NCBI GenBank assembly: GCA_044239605.1 | Contig: JBIIBC010000001.1 | Coordinates: 248,001-312,000, forward strand | DNA length: 64,000 nt | From: JAAFJM01 sp044239605 | GTDB lineage: Bacteria; Bacteroidota; Bacteroidia; UKL13-3 | Reading direction: 5' to 3' | Shown: positions 17,151-26,562 of the stretch, piece after piece | Position numbering within the stretch: the stretch's first letter is position 1 | Layout: each line of letters starts with the position of its first letter | Program-made: the position numbers and the translations under genes | The notes under the pieces: generated by a model | Seen by the model: only the letters and a program-made list of their open reading frames with translations | Told to the model about the DNA's origin: nothing | Databases searched by the model: none

Positions 17151-17872
17151 CTTTTATACCTTATAACAACGGAAGCGGTTATATTTTAACCTCGAGCAGA
17201 GATGAAAAAACATCTCGTCCAAATGCTTTAGCACCACAAAAATACAATGTGTTTCAGCAGCAAGTTTTTTTTCCAAAAGATAAACTAGCTGGCGGAACTT
17301 GGGTGGCAACTTCGCTCAATAATTTTACTTTATGTTTGTTAAATGGGGCTTTTAATTTTCATTTATCAAAACCGCCATATAAGTTGAGTCGTGGATTAAT
17401 GTTGCTCGATTTTTTTAAGTACAACAACATAGATGAATTTGCTGAAAATTATGATTTTTCAAATATTGAAAACTTTACACTCATTATAGTTAATGCCAAT
17501 AATAAATTGCAATTAACTGAATTGCGTTGGGATGGAGTAAACTTGTATCAATCGGAATTGGATGCTAGTAATAGGCATATATGGAGTTCATGCACTTTAT
17601 ATCAACCTGAAGCTATTTTAAATAGGAAAAATTGGTTTGCTAATTTTTGTAACAATACACCTGAAATTACCAAAGATGATACCATGCTTTTTCATCAAAA
17701 TGCAGGTGATGGAAGCTTGGAAAATAGCATTTTAATGAACCGTGAAAACCGCGTAAAAACAGTTAGTATTACCTGTATTGACCATTCGGTTGATGGCTAT
17801 ACCATGCAGTATTTAGATATTGAAACCATGCAAAACAATACATTGCGTATTTTTAAATCAGAAAGCCAATAG
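17138..17872 (+). CDS. TANGO2/NRDE-family protein
   Basis: A 244-residue protein starting MCTVTFIP with SRDEKTSRP, the position of the NRDE motif (here SRDE), followed by GGTWVATSLNNFTLCLLNG. These are the TANGO2 family signatures, with an N-terminal cysteine at position 2. Eukaryotic relatives have been tied to haem/lipid handling; the bacterial role is unsettled. It overlaps the DinB-like gene and is followed 8 bp later by the ATP-grasp gene, in a run of small same-strand genes. Confidence 0.88.
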   Translation: MCTVTFIPYNNGSGYILTSSRDEKTSRPNALAPQKYNVFQQQVFFPKDKLAGGTWVATSLNNFTLCLLNGAFNFHLSKPPYKLSRGLMLLDFFKYNNIDEFAENYDFSNIENFTLIIVNANNKLQLTELRWDGVNLYQSELDASNRHIWSSCTLYQPEAILNRKNWFANFCNNTPEITKDDTMLFHQNAGDGSLENSILMNRENRVKTVSITCIDHSVDGYTMQYLDIETMQNNTLRIFKSESQ

Positions 17873-17880
17873 TTAACTCC

Positions 17881-18903
17881 ATGAACAAACTAAAATTTTG
17901 GATTATAAAAAACACGCGTTTTGAGTTTTGGCCTTATTGGTTTGCTTATATCCCAGTGTATTTTTACTTTATTTATTTAAGCTTTAAAGCAAAAAGTTTA
18001 ACCTTTTTTACAGCAGCTAACCCAGGTATTTATCTTGGTGGTTTTGTGGGCGAATCAAAAAAAAATATCCTTAAAAAGATAAATCCAATTTACTTACCAT
18101 ACACCATTTATTGTAAAAACGAATACAATGTTTCCAAAATTATAGAGTTACTCCAAGTAGAGCAAATGCAGTTTCCTTTAATAGCCAAACCCGATGTGGG
18201 CGAAAGAGGAAGTAATGTAGAAAAAATTACCAACGAGCAAGAATTAGAAAAATATGTGCACTCCATTGGTGAAGATTATATTATTCAATCTTTTATTGAT
18301 TACGATATAGAGTTGGGTGTTATGTATTTTCATTACCCAAATGGAAAAAAATCTGGAATAAACAGCATTGTCCTAAAAGAGTATTTAAGCATAGTGGGCA
18401 ATGGGGTTGATACTATTGAAACACTCATCAAAAATCATTTGAGAGCACAAGGCAGATTGGCTTATTTGTTAAATAAATTTAGTAATCAACTACAAGTGGT
18501 ATTACCTTCAAATGAAAAATTATTGCTGGAGCCAATTGGCAACCACATTAGAGGAACCAAGTTTTTAAATGGCAATCATTTAATCAATGAACAATTGGTA
18601 AAAGTTTTTGATGAAATAGCCAAACCAATAGCTGGTTTTTACATTGGTAGATTTGATTTGAAAGTAAAATCGATAGATGATTTATACAAAGGTAAAAATA
18701 TAAAAATAATGGAACTGAATGGCGTAACTTCAGAACCTGCGCATATTTACGACCCAAGTACTTTTATAATAAATGCTTACAAAGCTTTGTTCCAACACTA
18801 TAAATTAATTTACATCATAGCCAAACAAAACATTGGTTTAGGAGAAAATTATGTACCTTTTTGGTTGGTTTGGAAACAAATAAAAATACACTTAAGTAAG
18901 TAA
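17881..18903 (+). CDS. Membrane-anchored ATP-grasp protein
   Basis: A 340-residue protein with one hydrophobic stretch near the N-terminus (about residues 18-35) and an ATP-grasp core. Visible parts are FPLIAKPDVGERGSNV (nucleotide-binding lysine and glycine loop), DYIIQSFIDYDIELGV, and a C-terminal metal-binding IMELNGVTSEPAHIYDP (E..N). ATP-grasp enzymes ligate a carboxylate to an amine or thiol through acyl-phosphate. The substrate cannot be told. The neighbour 3 bp downstream is a LysE-like exporter, so it could make an exported amide or peptide; that is inference. Confidence 0.8.
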   Translation: MNKLKFWIIKNTRFEFWPYWFAYIPVYFYFIYLSFKAKSLTFFTAANPGIYLGGFVGESKKNILKKINPIYLPYTIYCKNEYNVSKIIELLQVEQMQFPLIAKPDVGERGSNVEKITNEQELEKYVHSIGEDYIIQSFIDYDIELGVMYFHYPNGKKSGINSIVLKEYLSIVGNGVDTIETLIKNHLRAQGRLAYLLNKFSNQLQVVLPSNEKLLLEPIGNHIRGTKFLNGNHLINEQLVKVFDEIAKPIAGFYIGRFDLKVKSIDDLYKGKNIKIMELNGVTSEPAHIYDPSTFIINAYKALFQHYKLIYIIAKQNIGLGENYVPFWLVWKQIKIHLSK

Positions 18904-18906
18904 CAA

Positions 18907-19521
18907 ATGGATTATTTTTTTGCATTTGCATTAGCTTTTATCATAAGTTTATTTGGTTCCATTCAACCTGGTCCAGTTAACTTGGCTGTTTTAACTTCAA
19001 GTTTTCAGCATAAATACCAGAATGCTTTTTTAATTGCTTTGGGTGGCTCTTGGCCGGAGTTTATGTTTAGTTTTATGGCATTTAAATTAGCTGCTTTTGT
19101 GGTGGTTTTACCAATTTTTATTACTTATTTTAAAATTGCCATTATAGCTGTTTTTATAATTTTAGCAATTTACCTTTGGTTTAGCAAAACCAATAGGAGT
19201 GCTGTTGTAAGTAATAAAAATGGTTTTGTATTAGGTAGTTTATTAGCCATTTTAAATCCACAACTTATTTTATTTTGGCTAGCAGCCATTGCCTATTTAC
19301 AAACTAATCAAATTTTAAATTTATTCCACAATAATTATATATTGGTTTTGTTTTGTTTGGGTGCTATGTTTGGTGCATTGGCTTTGCATGTTTTATTAAT
19401 TTATTTAAGTAAAAAATTGTTTGATAATAAAGCAACTATTTTCCTTAAATATGCCGATAAAATAGTGGCCAGTATATTTGCATTTTTAGTAATTTTTCAA
19501 ACTATAAAAATTTTTAATTAA
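18907..19521 (+). CDS. LysE-type transporter
   Basis: A 204-residue protein with six hydrophobic segments and the LysE/RhtB signature near the start (SLFGSIQPGPVNLAVLTSSF) plus LAILNPQLILFWLAA. The family exports amino acids or small metabolites across the inner membrane. It is tightly packed between the ATP-grasp gene (3 bp) and the Crp/Fnr-type regulator (adjacent), which makes a shared transcript likely. Confidence 0.85.
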   Translation: MDYFFAFALAFIISLFGSIQPGPVNLAVLTSSFQHKYQNAFLIALGGSWPEFMFSFMAFKLAAFVVVLPIFITYFKIAIIAVFIILAIYLWFSKTNRSAVVSNKNGFVLGSLLAILNPQLILFWLAAIAYLQTNQILNLFHNNYILVLFCLGAMFGALALHVLLIYLSKKLFDNKATIFLKYADKIVASIFAFLVIFQTIKIFN

Positions 19522-20208
19522 ATGGCCGAAGTTGATTTAAAATATTGGTACCTGCGCGATCATAAGTTGTTTTGGAAATTAAGCAATAGTGATTTAAAAG
19601 ATTTATGTGTGATAGTAGGTTTTAAAAAAGCCTTTAAATCGGAAATGATATACTTTGCCGATGAACATATTCCACGTATTTTTTTGCTTAAACGTGGCAT
19701 GATAAAAATATGCGAAACCGACAATAATGGCAATGAAATTATAAAAGAAATAATAAAAAAAGGCGATTTGTTTGGGCAAATGAGCTTAGACGAAACTCAA
19801 GAAAATAGCAGCCATGAATATGCGCAAGCACTTACCGATGTAAGTATTTGCTCATTTAAAATGGACGATTTTGAGCGCATTTTAGAACGTAATCCAAGCA
19901 TTGCTATTGGTTATACTAAGTTTATGGGTTTAAAAATTAAACGCATTGAAAACAGGTTTAATAATGTAGTTTTTAAAGATGTGCGCTCAAGGTTAGTTCA
20001 GTTTTTAAAAGATTGGGCCGAAAGCGATGGAGAACAAATTGAAAACAAAGTAACACTTAAAAATTACCTTACTCAACACGATTTAGCAAAGTTGGTTTGC
20101 AGCACCAGACAAACAGTTACGACCGTTTTAAACGAAATGGAAAAAGAGGGCCTTTTGGCTTACGATAGAAAAGAAATTATTATTAATGATATTGGTTTAC
20201 TAAAGTAA
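19522..20208 (+). CDS. Crp/Fnr-family transcriptional regulator
   Basis: A 228-residue protein with an N-terminal cyclic-nucleotide-binding-like beta-roll (about 25-120, IFLLKRGMIKICETDNNGNEI ... GDLFGQMSLDE) and a C-terminal winged helix (about 155-228, LTQHDLAKLVCSTRQTVTTVLNEMEKEGLL). No Cys cluster for Fe-S is seen, so it is not a classical Fnr. The ATG immediately follows the LysE stop. It may control the upstream envelope or export genes; this is inference. Confidence 0.93.
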   Translation: MAEVDLKYWYLRDHKLFWKLSNSDLKDLCVIVGFKKAFKSEMIYFADEHIPRIFLLKRGMIKICETDNNGNEIIKEIIKKGDLFGQMSLDETQENSSHEYAQALTDVSICSFKMDDFERILERNPSIAIGYTKFMGLKIKRIENRFNNVVFKDVRSRLVQFLKDWAESDGEQIENKVTLKNYLTQHDLAKLVCSTRQTVTTVLNEMEKEGLLAYDRKEIIINDIGLLK

Positions 20209-20244
20209 TTTGTACAAAAATTAACTATTTTCGTTTTTACTTAT

Positions 20245-21399
20245 ATGCGTTTATACGAACAAAAAAAATGGTGGAAGCGAGCCTTGGCTTTAATAGCTGT
20301 TTGCATTGGTGTTTTTTCAATTTGGTACACCAGTAAATTGGTAAAACAATTGGCTAACGAGGAACAGAAAAAAATTAAACTTTGGGCTAATGCCACACAA
20401 TCAATGGCAAAGGCCGAAGGTAATATTGATTTTTTACTTGATATTGTAACGGGTAATGAAACAATACCAATCATACTGACTGATAATAACGATAAAATAA
20501 TTAGTTATAGAAATTTAGATTCAATTCAAGCTAAGGATACTGCTTTTTTAAATGCGGAATTGATTGAAATGAAGAGTCAACACGACCCAATTAAAATTGT
20601 GTATGATGCTGAAAATAATTTTTATAATTTATTGTATTACAAAAATTCTGTTATTTTAACTCAATTAAAAGCATATCCTGCCATTCAATTAGCACTGATT
20701 AGTTTTTTTGCTATCATGAGTTATTTGGCATTAAGCAGTAGCCGAAGAGCCGAACAAAATCAAGTGTGGGTGGGTATGAGTAAAGAAACGGCCCATCAAC
20801 TTGGAACGCCTATTTCATCATTAAATGAATGGATAAATTTATTACGCGAAACTCCCAAAGAAGAACAAGATTATTTATTAGACGAACTACAAAATGATAC
20901 TAAACGATTAGAATTAATAACAGAACGTTTTAGTAAAATAGGCTCAGAGCCAGTCCTCAAAGAGGAAAACATGGATTTGGTAGTTGAGAACTCTATGCAG
21001 TATTTAAAAACTCGTGTTTCAAGTCAAGTGGCAATTCATATAAATATTACACAGCCTGGAAATTGGGCTAAAATAAATATTCCATTATTTGATTGGGTTC
21101 TAGAAAATTTGTGTAAAAATGCCATTGATGCCATGAATGGTAAAGGGGAATTGAATATCAATATCAGTAGCGATATTAAACATGTGTATATTGATATTAG
21201 AGATACCGGAAAGGGAATTCCTAAATCAAAATTTACTACGGTATTTAAACCTGGCTACACTACTAAAAAACGCGGCTGGGGACTTGGTTTATCCCTTGTT
21301 AAACGTATTGTGGAAGAATACCACAAAGGAAAAATATTTGTTAGAAACAGCGAGCTTGGAAAAGGTACTACATTTAGAATTATGCTGAATGCTATTTAG
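20245..21399 (+). CDS. Membrane sensor histidine kinase
   Basis: A 384-residue protein with an N-terminal helix (about 11-32), an extracytoplasmic region, a second helix (about 145-165), then an H-box KETAHQLGTPISSLNEW and HATPase boxes: N-box (NLCKNAIDAMNGKG), G1 (IRDTGKGIP), G2 (RGWGLGLSLVKRIV). The GTP rather than RTP after HQL and the RGWGLGL variant recall the Bacteroidota kinases with an HQLGTP motif. No response regulator is adjacent. It converges with murQ, overlapping by 8 bp. Confidence 0.92.
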   Translation: MRLYEQKKWWKRALALIAVCIGVFSIWYTSKLVKQLANEEQKKIKLWANATQSMAKAEGNIDFLLDIVTGNETIPIILTDNNDKIISYRNLDSIQAKDTAFLNAELIEMKSQHDPIKIVYDAENNFYNLLYYKNSVILTQLKAYPAIQLALISFFAIMSYLALSSSRRAEQNQVWVGMSKETAHQLGTPISSLNEWINLLRETPKEEQDYLLDELQNDTKRLELITERFSKIGSEPVLKEENMDLVVENSMQYLKTRVSSQVAIHINITQPGNWAKINIPLFDWVLENLCKNAIDAMNGKGELNINISSDIKHVYIDIRDTGKGIPKSKFTTVFKPGYTTKKRGWGLGLSLVKRIVEEYHKGKIFVRNSELGKGTTFRIMLNAI

Positions 21400-22210
21400 C
21401 GTAATTCGTTATTGCATTTCTTACGTTTCCATGGGTTTTTAGCAATTGTTTGGCTTTGGTTTCACTAATTTTTAGTTCGTCCATAATCATTTTAGTGCCA
21501 CGGTCAATTAGTTTGTTATTACTTAGTTGCATATCCACCATTTTGTTTCCTTTTATGCGCCCCAGTTTTATCATTAAGCTGGTGCTAATCATGTTCAACA
21601 CAAGCTTTTGAGCAGTACCAGCTTTCATGCGTGTGCTTCCTGTTACAAATTCTGGCCCAACTACTATTTCAATAGGAAATTGCGCTTCTTGCGCTATTAC
21701 ACTGCCTTTATTACAAACTATACATGCAGTTTTATTTCCATTTTTATTGGCTTTTTGTAATGCACCTAATACGTATGGAGTAGAGCCACTGGCTGCTATG
21801 CCAATTATAAAATCGTTTTTTGTAATGTTATATTCAGTTAAATCTTTCCAACCTTGTTTGGTATCATCTTCAGCAAATTCTACCGCTTTTCGGATAGCCT
21901 GGTCTCCACCAGCCATAATTCCAACCACCAATCCATGAGGAACACCAAATGTTGGAGGACACTCGCTAGCATCCACTATACCAAGTCGGCCGCTAGTGCC
22001 TGCACCAAGGTAAAATAACCTGCCACCACTTTTCATTTCCTTATATGCCTCGTTTACCACTTTTTTTATTTTGGGTAATACTTTTTTTATGGCCAACGGA
22101 ACTGTTTGATCTTGTTCATTTATACTTTTTAGCAACTCATCGGTGCTCATTTTTTCTAGGTTATTGTATAACGAACTTTGTTCGGTGGTTCTAGGGGTTT
22201 TATTTGTCAT
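21392..22210 (-). CDS. murQ: N-acetylmuramic acid 6-phosphate etherase
   Basis: A 272-residue SIS-domain protein with FYLGAGTSGRLGIVDASECPP, GIAASGSTPYVLGAL and TGSTRMKAGTAQKLVLNM, the MurQ signatures. It cleaves the lactyl ether of MurNAc-6-P to GlcNAc-6-P during cell-wall recycling in the cytoplasm. Length is slightly short of the ~300 usual. No kinase or transporter for MurNAc is beside it. It is divergent from the CtpA gene (75 bp gap). Confidence 0.95.
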   Translation of the reverse strand: MTNKTPRTTEQSSLYNNLEKMSTDELLKSINEQDQTVPLAIKKVLPKIKKVVNEAYKEMKSGGRLFYLGAGTSGRLGIVDASECPPTFGVPHGLVVGIMAGGDQAIRKAVEFAEDDTKQGWKDLTEYNITKNDFIIGIAASGSTPYVLGALQKANKNGNKTACIVCNKGSVIAQEAQFPIEIVVGPEFVTGSTRMKAGTAQKLVLNMISTSLMIKLGRIKGNKMVDMQLSNNKLIDRGTKMIMDELKISETKAKQLLKTHGNVRNAITNYAK

Positions 22211-22250
22211 TATTTAAAAAATTAAAACTTTAAAAGGCAAAAATGCTTTC

Positions 22251-22258
22251 TATATTTG
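22251..22258 (+). promoter_or_regulatory. -7 promoter box TATATTTG for the CtpA gene
   Basis: An exact TAnnTTTG match 26 bp before the ATG at 22285, in the divergent murQ-ctpA gap. The -33 region has no clear TTG. Confidence 0.5.
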
Positions 22259-22284
22259 CGCAGCAAATTAAATAAAATTATTAC

Positions 22285-23877
22285 ATGAATAACAGTTCGC
22301 ATAAATGGCAACCCTTTATATATTCAATTTTAATAGTATTAGGTATTGGTATCGGTATTGTTTTACGACCAACTAGTGCTACTAGATTTATAGGTTCGCA
22401 AAATAAGTTTAACGAGTTGATGGGTATTATCCAAAGCGAGTATGTTGACACTGTTAATATGGAAGATATAGAGTCGCAGGCATTTAATGATTTGTTAAAT
22501 AAACTTGACCCACATTCAGTTTATATTCCTGCTAAAGATTTACAAGCTGCCAACGAACCTTTAGATGGAAACTTTGAAGGAATTGGTGTGGAGTTTAATA
22601 TTGTTAACGATACCATCATGGTAGTTTCGGCTATTAGTGGCGGTCCTTCGGCCGATTTGGGAATACAAAGTGGCGATAGAATTATAAAAGCAGATACTAC
22701 TAATTTGGCTGGTGTAAAAATTACAAACGACCAAGTTGTAAAATCGTTAAGAGGTAAAAAAGGTAGCAATGTTTTGGTCACTATTTTTAGGCCATCTACT
22801 AAACAAAAAATCGAATATAATATTGCTAGAAATACCATTCCTATTTACAGTGTAGATGCCAGTTTTATGTTAGATAACAAAACTGGTTATATTAAAATTA
22901 GCCGATTTGGAGCTACTACTCATGAGGAATTTATTGATGCCATAGTAAAGCTAAAAAAGCAAAATCTGCAAAGTTTGGTGCTTGATTTAAGAGGCAATCC
23001 TGGAGGTTATTTAAAAGCTGCAACCGATATTGTGGATGAACTTTTAGATGATGGTAAAATGATAGTTTATACCGAAGGTAGATCAAAACCACGCCAAAGT
23101 TATAAAACTGAAAAATCAGGTATTTTCGAAGAAGGAAAATTGGCTGTATTAATTGATGAAGGCTCGGCAAGTGCTAGCGAAATTGTAAGTGGAGCAGTTC
23201 AAGATTGGGATAGAGGTTTGGTAATTGGCCGTAGAAGTTTTGGAAAAGGATTGGTACAAGAACCTTTTGAATTGAGCGATGGAAGTGCCATTAGATTAAC
23301 TATAGCAAGGTATTATACCCCAAGTGGACGTTGCATACAAAAAAAATATAGCGAAGGTTACGATAAATATGAAGAGGATTTATTAAATCGTTTTGAAAAT
23401 GGTGAGTTAGAAAACGAAGAAAAAATAATTATAAACGATACCACTAAGTATTTTACCAAAATAAAAAATCGTGTGGTTTATAGTGGTGGCGGAATTTCGC
23501 CCGATTTTAAAGTAATAATTGATACTTCGTTTAACTCTAAATTTTTAACACATATAGCGGCTGCAGGTTTGTTAAATAAAGCTAGTTACCAATATGTGGA
23601 TGCAAACAGAACTAAACTAAAAAGTTATGCCTCGTTAGAGCAATTTATTACTAAATTTGAGGTTGGAAATGATTTTATGCAACAGCTAATAACTTTAGCC
23701 GAAGCAGAAAAAATAGCCAAACCAACAACATTAGAGTTGGCTCGTTCTGAAACGTTTATAAAACAGCAATTAAAGGCATTAATTGCTCGTCAGATATGGC
23801 GTGATGGTGGTTATTTTAAAGTAAATAGCTTAAAGGATAGAACCATTCTAAAAGCAATTTTAGAACTTACCAAATAA
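22285..23877 (+). CDS. S41 carboxy-terminal processing protease (CtpA-like)
   Basis: A 530-residue protein with an N-terminal membrane helix (about 9-27), a PDZ domain (about 95-175) and an S41 peptidase domain. The serine lies in EGSASASEI (S296) and the lysine in RRSFGKG (K321), forming the Ser/Lys dyad. It is a periplasmic, membrane-anchored protease that trims or degrades envelope proteins from their C-termini. It starts 26 bp after a -7 box and is monocistronic. Confidence 0.95.
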   Translation: MNNSSHKWQPFIYSILIVLGIGIGIVLRPTSATRFIGSQNKFNELMGIIQSEYVDTVNMEDIESQAFNDLLNKLDPHSVYIPAKDLQAANEPLDGNFEGIGVEFNIVNDTIMVVSAISGGPSADLGIQSGDRIIKADTTNLAGVKITNDQVVKSLRGKKGSNVLVTIFRPSTKQKIEYNIARNTIPIYSVDASFMLDNKTGYIKISRFGATTHEEFIDAIVKLKKQNLQSLVLDLRGNPGGYLKAATDIVDELLDDGKMIVYTEGRSKPRQSYKTEKSGIFEEGKLAVLIDEGSASASEIVSGAVQDWDRGLVIGRRSFGKGLVQEPFELSDGSAIRLTIARYYTPSGRCIQKKYSEGYDKYEEDLLNRFENGELENEEKIIINDTTKYFTKIKNRVVYSGGGISPDFKVIIDTSFNSKFLTHIAAAGLLNKASYQYVDANRTKLKSYASLEQFITKFEVGNDFMQQLITLAEAEKIAKPTTLELARSETFIKQQLKALIARQIWRDGGYFKVNSLKDRTILKAILELTK

Positions 23878-23987
23878 GTGCTATTTAATCAGAGTAATTT
23901 ACTCAATTAGTTATTCCAGGTTACTATTGAAGTGAGATTTTTTTAAAAAAGGCAGCTTGTTATATTATAGATTCCAATAAAAACGAT

Positions 23988-24070
23988 AACTCCGGAGGAG
24001 TTTAATTTCAATAACCCTGCATGCAATGCAGGGAGAATAAAACAGAATAAAAGCAACTCTGAAGGAGTTG
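23988..24070. repeat. Cluster of three short palindromes (REP-like)
   Basis: Hairpins AACTCCGGAGGAGTT (23988-24002), CCCTGCATgcaATGCAGGG (24015-24033) and CAACTCTGAAGGAGTTG (24054-24070) in the 286 bp gap after ctpA. The first and third are variants of one family (AACTCC..GGAGTT). Non-coding; the first hairpins could also end ctpA transcription. Confidence 0.8.
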
Positions 24071-24163
24071 AATATAAAAATTACTAGATAGATTTTTTTA
24101 AGTTTATTTCAGAAAATTTCTTAGAATTGATGAAATATTTTTTTCATTAAATTAAATACCAAA

Positions 24164-25285
24164 ATGAAGTTTAACCGTTTTCAAAAACCAATCTCTTTAA
24201 AAAGTTCTGTAAAGATTTTATTTGTAATTGGTTGCTTGTTTTTTATGTTCCAAACGAATTTACAAGCTCAAATTTCTGGCACTTCGTTTACGAATGAAGA
24301 AAAAAAACAATTGCTTGAAGCAGTTAAAAACAAAAAAATAGTTGCCATTGCTGAAAATGTACATTGGATAAAAGAATACAAAGAAGACCAATATAATATA
24401 AGCAAACTTTTAATTGATAGTTTGGGTTTTGATGCCATATTTATTGAAGTTTCAAACATTCAAGTAAATGAAGACCTAAGAATTAATGAATTTAAGAGCT
24501 ATGGAAAAATATACAATATAGCAACTGAAATGAAAATACCTATAATTGGAATAAATACAGCCTTTGGTGGGGATTTAAGAACAGTGATTGAAGCTACTCA
24601 AATAAAGGATTCTTTATTCTCCAAACAGCTAAATAAAATATTTATACTCAACAATTCAAATGAGGCATATTATTGGTACAAAATGCCATTGAACGAATTA
24701 GAAGACTTGAAAAACCAGGTACTAAAATTATCACCAAATAATTACACATTCTCTGCATATCCGAATGTAATTAAAGATTTAGTTGAAAATATAAATTATA
24801 TTTCACTAAAACGAACTAGAACTGACTTAATAAGAGATTCCTTTATGTTTGCTAAAGTCAATAATTACCTGCGTGAAAACCCAAACCACAAAGTTGTTGT
24901 AATAGCACATAGTAAGCACTTAGCAAAGTCCCAAAAAATTCGAAGGCAAAATTTAGGAGTACTTTTAAATGAAAAATATAAAAATGACTATTCTGCCATT
25001 TCAACTGAATTTGAGAAAGGAATAATTTATACTTGGACAAAAGAAAAGCAAAAACAAGATACAAGTTATTTTGAACCTATTACCAATAGAAAAACTATAT
25101 GGAATGATAAAAAAATTACCATTAAGAGGATAATGAGCGCAAAAGAAATAAGTAATACTAAATATACAGCACAATTTATTGGAGGTAGTTTTCAAAAAAG
25201 TTATGGATTAAGAAAAGTATATTATAACGATTTATTCGATTTAGTTATTACATACCCAACTATTCATTATCATGGGTTGAAATAA
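24164..25285 (+). CDS. Secreted erythromycin-esterase-like protein (divergent)
   Basis: A 373-residue protein with an N-terminal signal/anchor (about 15-37, ending LQAQ). The body resembles erythromycin-esterase/ChaN-type folds: KKIVAIAENVHWIKEY in the place of the family GExxH motif (here AENVH) and a distal KVVVIAHSKHLAKS in place of the HNGH motif. The catalytic Gly and HNGH are altered, so activity is doubtful. It lies 36 bp upstream of a better-conserved paralogue on the same strand. The role is unknown; macrolide resistance should not be assumed. Confidence 0.7.
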   Translation: MKFNRFQKPISLKSSVKILFVIGCLFFMFQTNLQAQISGTSFTNEEKKQLLEAVKNKKIVAIAENVHWIKEYKEDQYNISKLLIDSLGFDAIFIEVSNIQVNEDLRINEFKSYGKIYNIATEMKIPIIGINTAFGGDLRTVIEATQIKDSLFSKQLNKIFILNNSNEAYYWYKMPLNELEDLKNQVLKLSPNNYTFSAYPNVIKDLVENINYISLKRTRTDLIRDSFMFAKVNNYLRENPNHKVVVIAHSKHLAKSQKIRRQNLGVLLNEKYKNDYSAISTEFEKGIIYTWTKEKQKQDTSYFEPITNRKTIWNDKKITIKRIMSAKEISNTKYTAQFIGGSFQKSYGLRKVYYNDLFDLVITYPTIHYHGLK

Positions 25286-25321
25286 ATAAATTTTCTTTAA
25301 AATGTTAAAAAACTACTAAAT

Positions 25322-26542
25322 ATGATACTCAATAGAACAATAATACTTTCACTTTTACTCGCAATTTCTAAACTCGTTTATACCCAAAATATAAGTAAAG
25401 TTGATATTGCAAAATTTAATGTAAAAGACACTCAATTATTAAATAAAATAGTAGGCGATTGTAAAGTTATTGGACTTGGTGAATCAGCTCATGGAGCAGG
25501 AACTATTTTTGATTTAAAAACTGATATTATTAAAGAATTGGTATTAAAGCATAACTTCAAAAATATTGTTTTTGAAAGTTCTTTTTGGGGGACACAATCC
25601 ATGAATAAATACATTCACAACGAAGACTTAAATATCAAGGATGTTTTCTTAGATATGGGTCAAGGAGTTTATATAAATAATGAAGTTAATAACTTATTGA
25701 AATGGCTGAAAGAATATAATCTAAATCAGCCTGATAGTTTAAAAGTTAGTTTTTACGGATGCGATGTTTATGGCATTACATTAATTGCCAATTATTTTAA
25801 AATTCATCCTTGGGTAACTAATAATTTAAGTAGTTCTTCAATAGAAACTCTAGATTCACTAAGTAAATTTACTAAATGGAAAAAAACAAAGATTGGCATA
25901 GAACGAACCAAATTGCTTTATGAAGATTTTCGAAAAAATTATAAACCAAATACATTTAGAACAATTGAAGAAAATTATATATTAACATTACTTTCCGACC
26001 ATTTAAAGTATACTAAAATAAATTATGGATACAGACGAGAACTTATTCGTGATGAAATAATGGCCAATACAATAATTTATCTAGCCGAACAAAAGCCTAA
26101 AGAAAAATTTATTATTTGGTCACACAATGGACATATCTCCAAAGCTAGAAATTCAACATTCATCTACCCAATGGGGGCTCATTTAAATCAATATTTTGGT
26201 GCAAATTATAAATCTATAGCTATTTCATTTTACACCGGTACATTGAGGTCTTATAACCACATCAAAAATATTTGGGATTATTGTAAAACTGATACAGCAA
26301 TTAAAACTTCAATCGAAGCAATTGCATCAGATTTTAATGGAGACTTAGCGTACATAAATTTTGAAAATACCAAAGAAAGTAATAAATTTTTAGGTAAAAC
26401 ATCAATCAGATCAATTGGAGCGGTATATTTTTATGATAAAGCAAGGCAATATTACAGCAAACAAAAATTGTATAAGGGTTTTAATGGACTTGTTGTTATA
26501 AGAAAAGTATATCCACCTCATGTTTTAAATAATAAGGAATAA
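25322..26542 (+). CDS. Secreted erythromycin-esterase-family protein
   Basis: A 406-residue protein with a signal peptide (SLLLAISKLVYTQ) and the family motifs: CKVIGLGESAHGAGTIF (GExxH), FKNIVFESSFWG, FIIWSHNGHISKA and YPMGAHLNQYFG. The erythromycin-esterase family hydrolyses esters or succinoglycan/succinate-type esters. Secretion and context give no evidence of a macrolide target. It is the downstream half of a tandem with 24164-25285 and probably shares its transcript. Confidence 0.86.
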   Translation: MILNRTIILSLLLAISKLVYTQNISKVDIAKFNVKDTQLLNKIVGDCKVIGLGESAHGAGTIFDLKTDIIKELVLKHNFKNIVFESSFWGTQSMNKYIHNEDLNIKDVFLDMGQGVYINNEVNNLLKWLKEYNLNQPDSLKVSFYGCDVYGITLIANYFKIHPWVTNNLSSSSIETLDSLSKFTKWKKTKIGIERTKLLYEDFRKNYKPNTFRTIEENYILTLLSDHLKYTKINYGYRRELIRDEIMANTIIYLAEQKPKEKFIIWSHNGHISKARNSTFIYPMGAHLNQYFGANYKSIAISFYTGTLRSYNHIKNIWDYCKTDTAIKTSIEAIASDFNGDLAYINFENTKESNKFLGKTSIRSIGAVYFYDKARQYYSKQKLYKGFNGLVVIRKVYPPHVLNNKE

Positions 26543-26562
26543 CAGACAAAAGCTGCCTGTTA

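Noticed and set aside
24164..26542. Macrolide resistance genes
   Set aside because: Family membership does not show drug activity; both are secreted, and one has altered motifs.
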